In this document: piece after piece, positions 6,707 to 9,910 of the stretch
Position numbering within the stretch: position 1 is the first letter of the stretch
Layout of the letters: each line of letters opens with the position of its first letter
Assembly (NCBI GenBank): GCA_964195005.1
Contig: CAXMOO010000171.1
Location: forward strand, 1-9,910
DNA: 9,910 nt
DNA from: JAUXLW01 sp964195005
Lineage (GTDB): Bacteria; Actinomycetota; Acidimicrobiia; Spongiisociales; SHLN01
Reading direction: 5' to 3'
The notes under the pieces: generated by a model
Told to the model about the DNA's origin: nothing
What the model saw: the letters and a program-made list of their open reading frames with translations, nothing else
Databases searched by the model: none
Translations under genes and position numbers: made by a program

Positions 6707-6787
6707 CTATCAAGCCGTGCGTAGGCGCGGGTGCCGAGGAGCAGAAGGCGGTTCGGTTGTACAACACGTGGCGCCGCAGCAAGCAGC
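6707..6787. repeat. Repeat-derived region with first copy of the GTTGTACAAC element
   Basis: After the HAD stop, a degraded relative of the hairpin-repeat tail (GTGCCGAGGAGCAGAAGG) leads into a 25-base segment at 6751-6775 that recurs identically at 7218-7242. Its core is the perfect 10-base palindrome GTTGTACAAC (6756-6765), followed by CACGTG. No gene is supported here. Confidence 0.7.
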
Positions 6788-6830
6788 GACGAGGCAGGCT
6801 CCGAAGGAGCCGTGGGGCGAAGAACGAACC
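6788..6830. repeat. Hairpin repeat, copy C
   Basis: GGCTCC (6797-6802), loop GAA, GGAGCC (6806-6811), preceded by GACGAGGCA and followed by GTGGGGCGAAGAACGAA. It has the GAA-loop hairpin but not the first hairpin; copy D follows directly in the same orientation. Confidence 0.75.
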
Positions 6831-6831
6831 C

Positions 6832-6906
6832 GCCGATGGGGCTGGGGTCCCCATCGGCACAGCGATGAGGCAGCTCCGAAGGAGCCGTGTGCCGAAGAGC
6901 AGAAGG
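6832..6906. repeat. Mosaic hairpin repeat, copy D (two hairpins), flanking tRNA-Ser(UGA)
   Basis: First hairpin: GCCGATGGGG (6832-6841) pairs with CCCCATCGGC (6849-6858), loop of 7. Second hairpin: GCTCC (6873-6877), loop GAA, GGAGC (6881-6885), with GGCA/TGCC clamp. The element ends five bases from the tRNA 3' end. Compared with copies A, B and F, the stem bases differ on both sides so that pairing is kept. Confidence 0.82.
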
Positions 6907-6911
6907 TATCG

Positions 6912-7001
6912 CGGAGGGAGTGGGATTCGAACCCACGGAACCGGTTAACCCGGCTCAACAGTTTTCAAGACTGTCGCCTTCGTCCGCTCGGCCATCCCTC
7001 C
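6912..7001 (-). tRNA. tRNA-Ser (anticodon UGA)
   Basis: On the minus strand the acceptor GGAGGGA pairs with TCCCTCC and is followed by discriminator G (6912); CCA is not encoded. The anticodon stem ACAGT/ACTGT encloses CTTGAAA, giving anticodon UGA, reading UCA and, by wobble, other UCN codons. The long variable arm GAGCCGG/CCGGTTC and the T-arm GTGGG-TTCGAAT-CCCAC are intact. A possible -10 box (TAATCT) lies seven bases upstream on the minus strand. Confidence 0.97.
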
Positions 7002-7132
7002 ACAGTCCAGATTAAGACGACATCGGCCAAAGAGACCCCCAAAACCTCGGCACCTTGGTTAGAGGCTCCCCCTCCTCGCCTTCGCTTCGCTCAAGCGGTC
7101 CTCCCCAAGGAGGACATAGGAAGCGACATCGT
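7002..7132. other. Intergenic stretch with a small perfect hairpin
   Basis: Between two serine tRNA genes. It contains GTCCTCC-CCAA-GGAGGAC (7098-7115), a seven-base-pair perfect hairpin, and the minus-strand upstream region of tRNA-Ser(UGA). Open frames crossing it and the following repeats look like repeat translations, not genes. Confidence 0.5.
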
Positions 7133-7210
7133 TCGCTATGCCGATGGGGTTGGGGCCTCATCGGCATAGCGATGAGGCAGGCTCCGAAGGAGCCGTGTGC
7201 CCGGAGAACC
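7133..7210. repeat. Mosaic hairpin repeat, copy E (extended first hairpin)
   Basis: The first hairpin is extended here to 17 base pairs: 7133-7149 pairs with 7156-7172 around a six-base loop, with a single G-T pair. The second hairpin is GGCTCC (7180-7185), loop GAA, GGAGCC (7189-7194), clamped by GGCA/TGCC. The two hairpins share bases 7171-7172. The second copy of the GTTGTACAAC element follows at 7218-7242. Confidence 0.82.
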
Positions 7211-7217
7211 ATGATAC

Positions 7218-7242
7218 GTTCGGTTGTACAACACGTGGCGCC
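7218..7242. repeat. Second copy of the GTTGTACAAC element
   Basis: Twenty-five bases identical to 6751-6775, containing the perfect palindrome GTTGTACAAC and then CACGTG. Similarity continues as GCAGC after a one-base insertion. Both copies sit next to hairpin repeats in the same orientation, so they look like a module of the same mosaic family. A separate perfect hairpin, CTCCGC-AAGCGA-GCGGAG, follows at 7262-7279. Confidence 0.75.
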
Positions 7243-7296
7243 CGCAGCGAACGTAAACCGACTCCGCAAGCGAGCGGAGGCGCCACGGTCCAAGAG

Positions 7297-7349
7297 CCCG
7301 AACAGTGATGAGCCAGCGGCGAAGCCGCGTGGGGCGAAGAACGAAAGGC
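7297..7349. repeat. Hairpin repeat, copy F, flanking tRNA-Ser(CGA)
   Basis: GCGGC (7316-7320), loop GAA, GCCGC (7324-7328). This copy aligns without gaps to copy B (2851-2903), with only four mismatches in the flank before the tRNA. The identity starts at CCCGAACAG, which in copy B is the coding end of the GNAT gene. Confidence 0.78.
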
Positions 7350-7443
7350 TGGCGGAGGGGGTGGGATTCGAACCCACGGAACCGCTCACGCGGTTCACAG
7401 CATTTCGAGTGCTGCGCACTAGGCCGGACTATGCGACCCCTCC
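7350..7443 (-). tRNA. tRNA-Ser (anticodon CGA), CCA encoded
   Basis: On the minus strand the acceptor GGAGGGG pairs with CCCCTCC, then discriminator G (7353) and encoded CCA (7352-7350). The anticodon stem CAGCA/TGCTG encloses CTCGAAA, giving anticodon CGA for UCG. The variable arm GAACCGC/GCGGTTC is a perfect seven-base-pair stem, and the T-arm GTGGG-TTCGAAT-CCCAC is standard. D-arm and T-arm match tRNA-Ser(GGA), while the anticodon and variable arms differ by paired changes, so the two genes are diverged duplicates. Confidence 0.97.
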
Positions 7444-7587
7444 TTGTCGCCATGGTAATTCGCTACGATTTCGGCGTGTGCTAAGTGGGGCACTAGGGGT
7501 GCCCTGTACCCGAAACCCTCTTATGCGGGACCGAATCCCCGCCCGAGGACGTTAGTTGTTCAGAAGGCAGCGGGCACGCGGTGATGA
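7444..7587. other. Spacer between tRNA-Ser(CGA) and SRP RNA with two hairpins
   Basis: The tRNA (minus) and the SRP RNA (plus) diverge from here, so both promoters should lie in it. Two inverted repeats are visible: GGGCAC-TAGGG-GTGCCC (7488-7504) and GCGGG...CCCGC (7525-7542). I find no convincing promoter hexamers. Confidence 0.45.
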
Positions 7588-7687
7588 AGGCCGGGTCCCC
7601 TACGGCAGGAGCTTCGTGAACCGGGTCAGGTCCGGAAGGAAGCAGCTCTAAGCGACGGCTCCTGGGTGTGGTGGGATCGCTCGGCTG
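7588..7687 (+). ncRNA. ffs: Signal recognition particle RNA (4.5S, small bacterial type)
   Basis: The conserved apical domain that binds Ffh is unmistakable: GGTCAGGTCCGGAAGG at about 7625-7640 followed by AAGCAGC. The two arms pair as expected for a single long hairpin: GCCG (7590-7593) with CGGC (7682-7685), GGTCCC with GGGATC, and CAGGAGC with GCTCCTG, with CTTCGTGAACC facing CTAAGCGACGG. The RNA scaffolds the particle that targets membrane and secreted proteins to the translocon. Weaker pairing (CGGG 7571-7574 with CCCG 7698-7701) may extend the ends, so boundaries are uncertain by about 15 bases. In many actinobacteria this gene lies by dnaX; here it is among serine tRNAs. Confidence 0.93.
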
Positions 7688-7782
7688 GAGCAGGCGACCC
7701 GAAGAGCCCTGGGTGTCAGACGTTCGACGGCGGGTGCACACACTTTCTCAAGTGCCGCCCATACGCTCCGATGTCTTCTCCA

Positions 7783-7980
7783 ATGAAGAGCTTCATCCGG
7801 ATCGTGTTCGTGACTTTGACTGTGACGGCTTCGGCTTGCAGTGCGGCGGCTCCTCTTCCTCCCGTGCAAAACCTCCCCGCCGAGCAATCAACCCCGTTCT
7901 TCGTGCTCGACAACGCCGGCAATGTCGTCGGTGATCTCAATGATCGATACGCCGAGTGGGAAACCAACGAACTCCCCTGA
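7783..7980 (+). CDS. Small putative lipoprotein, hypothetical
   Basis: From ATG 7783 the product is 65 residues: a basic start (MKSFIR), a hydrophobic core (IVFVTLTVTASA) and a cysteine at residue 19 (TASAC), which resembles a lipoprotein signal although Ala rather than Leu stands at -3. The mature part is short and polar, with FFVLDNAGNVVGDLNDRYAEW near the end. An alternative ATG at 7771 would add four residues; neither has a visible Shine-Dalgarno site. The gene lies 95 bases after the SRP RNA and converges with the menG-like gene. I do not recognise the family. Confidence 0.5.
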   Translation: MKSFIRIVFVTLTVTASACSAAAPLPPVQNLPAEQSTPFFVLDNAGNVVGDLNDRYAEWETNELP

Positions 7981-8005
7981 CCGGTGTGCCGGTGGTGAAA
8001 TCGGG

Positions 8006-8026
8006 GAAAACGCCGCTCGGTGCGGC
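8006..8026 (-). terminator. Probable intrinsic terminator of the serS-menG operon
   Basis: On the minus strand, immediately after the stop codon of the menG-like gene, GCCGC-ACCGA-GCGGC forms a five-base-pair GC stem followed by GTTTTCC. The stem is short and the T-run only four, but the position directly after the last gene supports the call. Confidence 0.55.
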
Positions 8027-8662
8027 TCAAAGGCCCCGCTTGAGCACGGCTCCGTACACGAACCCGAGCGGACCCATCCGCCAGGTGTGATCAAGTGCCA
8101 GCGGGCCTTCGGCAAATAGCAACTCAGGTGATGGGAGTTTGTCGAGCGAGACGTTGAGATACTTGTACTCGGATGGGGCCCCCGCCAGGCGGCCGACTAG
8201 CGGTACAAAAACGGCGCTTCCCATGCGATGGAGTCTCTGCTTCATCTTCCCAATGGGACGGGTCAGATCAACTATCACCGCGCTCGCTCCGGGTCGGAGG
8301 ACGCGATGAATCTCGGCCAGGGTTTCAGGCACCGAAGTCAGGTTTCGAAAGACGAACGCTGAAAAGACACCGTCTAGCACCGAGTCTGCCAGGGGTAATC
8401 CCTCACCGAACGCCGCCAAGCGGGCCGGACTGTCGTTTCTCGAGAGCATCGGCAATGATGGATCGGCCGCGATTAGCGTCCTCTCACCCATGTCGACATT
8501 GACCGCACCGGTACCAGCCCCGAGGTCGAGCACCCGGCCCTGCGGAAGGAATTCCAGCGCCCGTTGACGCCAGGCCCGATCCCGGCCGAGGGAGAGGATC
8601 CGATTGACCCGGTCGTAACGGTCGGCGATATCGGAAAAGACATCAGGTCCCTTGCCTGTCAT
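8027..8662 (-). CDS. menG: Demethylmenaquinone methyltransferase-like protein (UbiE/MenG family)
   Basis: The 211-residue class I SAM methyltransferase resembles UbiE/MenG, which adds the final ring methyl in menaquinone synthesis. Visible signatures are the family opening (DVFSDIADRYDRVNRILSLG, residues 7-26), SAM motif I VLDLGAGTG (44-52), acidic D67 in AADPS, and the FRNLTSVPETLAEIHRVLRPG stretch (105-125) in place of the classic GLRNV(T/S) motif. A late KYLNVSLDKLP matches the usual YxYLxxS element. Start ATG 8662 follows AGGAG at good spacing; an open frame extends upstream inside serS in another frame. It starts 29 bases after the serS stop, so the two are probably co-transcribed. The C-terminus is shorter than in typical MenG, so another quinone or small-molecule substrate is possible. 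Confidence 0.82.
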   Translation of the reverse strand: MTGKGPDVFSDIADRYDRVNRILSLGRDRAWRQRALEFLPQGRVLDLGAGTGAVNVDMGERTLIAADPSLPMLSRNDSPARLAAFGEGLPLADSVLDGVFSAFVFRNLTSVPETLAEIHRVLRPGASAVIVDLTRPIGKMKQRLHRMGSAVFVPLVGRLAGAPSEYKYLNVSLDKLPSPELLFAEGPLALDHTWRMGPLGFVYGAVLKRGL

Positions 8663-8668
8663 GCCCGG

Positions 8669-8673
8669 CTCCT
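8669..8673 (-). promoter_or_regulatory. Shine-Dalgarno site of the menG-like gene
   Basis: AGGAG on the minus strand, six bases before ATG 8662. It selects this start over the long upstream extension that overlaps serS. Confidence 0.65.
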
Positions 8674-8690
8674 GGGTGAATGTCGGTTGC

Positions 8691-9910
8691 TCAGAAGCTC
8701 TCGAAGCCGGCATAGGGCACCAGGGCATCAGGCACTCGCACCGTGCCGTCTGATTGCTGGAAATTCTCCATGATTGCCACCAGCAGCCGCCCGACCGCCA
8801 CCGCGGTCCCGTTGAGCGTGTGCACCAGATGGTTGTTACCCGCCTCGTCCTTGAACCGGACCTTGAGCCGCCGGGCCTGATAATCGGTGGTGTTGCTACA
8901 GGACGTGATCTCGCGATAGCGCTCCTGGCTGGGAAACCACGCCTCGATGTCGTATTTGCGAGCTGCCGACGCGCCGAGGTCTCCGACACAAACGTCTACC
9001 ACCCGGTACGGCAATCCGAGCTCCTGGACCAGAGCCTCCTCCCGGGCGAGAATGAACTCATGCTCCTCCCATGAACGGTCGGGATCGCAAAACGAGAACA
9101 TCTCGACCTTGTCGAACTGGTGAACCCGAAAGATCCCCCGGGTGTCCTTGCCCGCTGCCCCGGCCTCGCGACGAAAACACGTCGAGAACCCGGCGTAGCG
9201 AACCGGGAGCTCGTCGGAGCTGAAGATCTCATCCCCGTGCATCGCCGCCAGCGCCACCTCGGAGGTCCCCACCAGAAACAGGTCGTCGGCCGCCACTTCA
9301 TAAACCTGGTCCGAGTCGGAGGGGAAAAAACCGGTGCCGAACAAAGCCTGCTCGCGAACCAGGACCGGAGGAACAACCGGAATGAAACCTTCAGCCGACA
9401 GATGATCGAACGCCCAGCGGACGAGAGCAAACTCCATGAGGACGGCGCGACCTTGCAGATAGGCGAATCGAGATCCTGACACCTTGGCACCGCGCTCAAC
9501 ATCGATGATTCCCGTCGGCTCGGCCAACTCGAGATGGTCCTTGGCCTCGAAATCGAATACCGGCGGCTCGCCGACCTTTTTCAGCTCGAGGTTGTCCTCC
9601 TCGGTCTTGCCATCCGGGACCTCGTCGTGAACGCGGTTCGGAAGTGGCACCCAGATCGCCTGGAAGCGGTCATCGAGCTCGTCGGCGTCGGCCAGACCCT
9701 GTTTGACATCGGAAGCTAGCTGCGACGCTTTGGCGATCGCCTCGTCTCGTGCCTCTCCCTCGAGGTCGGGGACCTGACTCCCGAGGGTCTTCTGCTCAGA
9801 CCGGAGCTGCTCGGCTTCGGCTCGCACGCGGCGTCGTTCCTCATCGAGGGCAACTAGCTCATCGAGGTCGACACCGGCAATCTCTCGCCTCTCGAGAAGG
9901 CGGCGAACAT
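8691..9910 (-). CDS. serS: Seryl-tRNA synthetase, 5' end outside window
   Basis: The visible 405 residues cover nearly all of a class II seryl-tRNA synthetase, which charges tRNA-Ser (and the selenocysteine tRNA where present) with serine using ATP. The frame is open to the right edge; about 10-20 N-terminal residues are missing. The N-terminal charged helices (VRRLLERREIAGVDLDELVA and onward) are the coiled-coil arm that grips the long variable arm of tRNA-Ser. The catalytic core shows the serine-binding TSE loop (LVGTSEVALA), motif 2 (CFRREAGAAGKDTRGIFRVH), the SCSNTTDYQARR element, and motif 3 (NGTAVAVGRLLVAIMEN). It heads an operon with the menG-like gene. Its four tRNA-Ser substrates are encoded within the preceding 7.2 kb on the same strand. 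Confidence 0.96.
   Translation of the reverse strand, partial: VRRLLERREIAGVDLDELVALDEERRRVRAEAEQLRSEQKTLGSQVPDLEGEARDEAIAKASQLASDVKQGLADADELDDRFQAIWVPLPNRVHDEVPDGKTEEDNLELKKVGEPPVFDFEAKDHLELAEPTGIIDVERGAKVSGSRFAYLQGRAVLMEFALVRWAFDHLSAEGFIPVVPPVLVREQALFGTGFFPSDSDQVYEVAADDLFLVGTSEVALAAMHGDEIFSSDELPVRYAGFSTCFRREAGAAGKDTRGIFRVHQFDKVEMFSFCDPDRSWEEHEFILAREEALVQELGLPYRVVDVCVGDLGASAARKYDIEAWFPSQERYREITSCSNTTDYQARRLKVRFKDEAGNNHLVHTLNGTAVAVGRLLVAIMENFQQSDGTVRVPDALVPYAGFESF

Noticed and set aside
6751..7349. Possible CRISPR array
   Set aside because: Repeats are irregularly spaced, mosaic and palindromic, without uniform spacers or cas genes.
6707..7443. Many open frames of 60-160 codons on both strands across the repeat region
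   Set aside because: They read through tRNA genes and palindromes, share repeat-derived peptides such as HGSFGA, and lack ribosome sites or domains.
8663..8989. Longer start for the menG-like frame inside serS
   Set aside because: The extension is an off-frame reading of conserved SerRS sequence; ATG 8662 has a good AGGAG site.

Overview
The window is GC-rich, densely coded chromosomal DNA, most likely from an uncultured actinobacterium. The clues are an HNH protein with the C-terminal layout of the DUF222/13E12 family, which is expanded in Actinobacteria, a menaquinone-type methyltransferase, overlapping ATGA/GTGA gene junctions and a short actinobacterial-type SRP RNA. The exact class cannot be fixed from the sequence alone.

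Layout. 2-301 (+) is the end of an HNH endonuclease gene. 332-1066 (-) is a TrmH/SpoU-type tRNA 2'-O-methyltransferase. 1067-1374 is a divergent intergenic region with a hairpin repeat. 1375-1761 (+) encodes an exported SH3-like protein. 1784-1873 (-) is tRNA-Ser(GCU). 1987-2166 (+) is a small, extremely charged ORF and 2230-2862 (+) a GNAT acetyltransferase. 2904-2997 (-) is tRNA-Ser(GGA). 3057-6706 (+) is a tightly coupled five-gene operon: ABC ATPase, two ABC-2 permeases, tRNA adenosine deaminase TadA and a HAD hydrolase. 6707-7443 is a repeat-rich stretch holding tRNA-Ser(UGA) and tRNA-Ser(CGA), both on the minus strand. About 7588-7687 (+) is the SRP RNA, followed by a small putative lipoprotein. 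On the minus strand at the right end, serS (running off the window) leads into a MenG/UbiE-like methyltransferase and a probable terminator.

Functional theme. Four serine tRNAs with different anticodons (GCU, GGA, UGA, CGA), enough to read all six serine codons, lie within about 5.7 kb on one strand. Seryl-tRNA synthetase is about 1.2 kb further on. A tRNA methyltransferase, TadA and the SRP RNA are interspersed, so this is a translation/secretion locus centred on serine decoding.

The most unusual feature is a family of short mosaic palindromic repeats. Its core is a five- or six-base-pair stem with a GAA loop, and stem sequences covary between copies (GCGGC/GCCGC versus GCTCC/GGAGC). A second hairpin based on GCCGATGGGG/CCCCATCGGC often precedes it. 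Copies abut the 3' ends of three of the four tRNA-Ser genes. Two repeat-plus-tRNA blocks are equal-length 147-bp relatives, which suggests that repeat and tRNA were duplicated or gene-converted together. No CRISPR array, transposase or recognisable defence system is visible apart from the HNH fragment.
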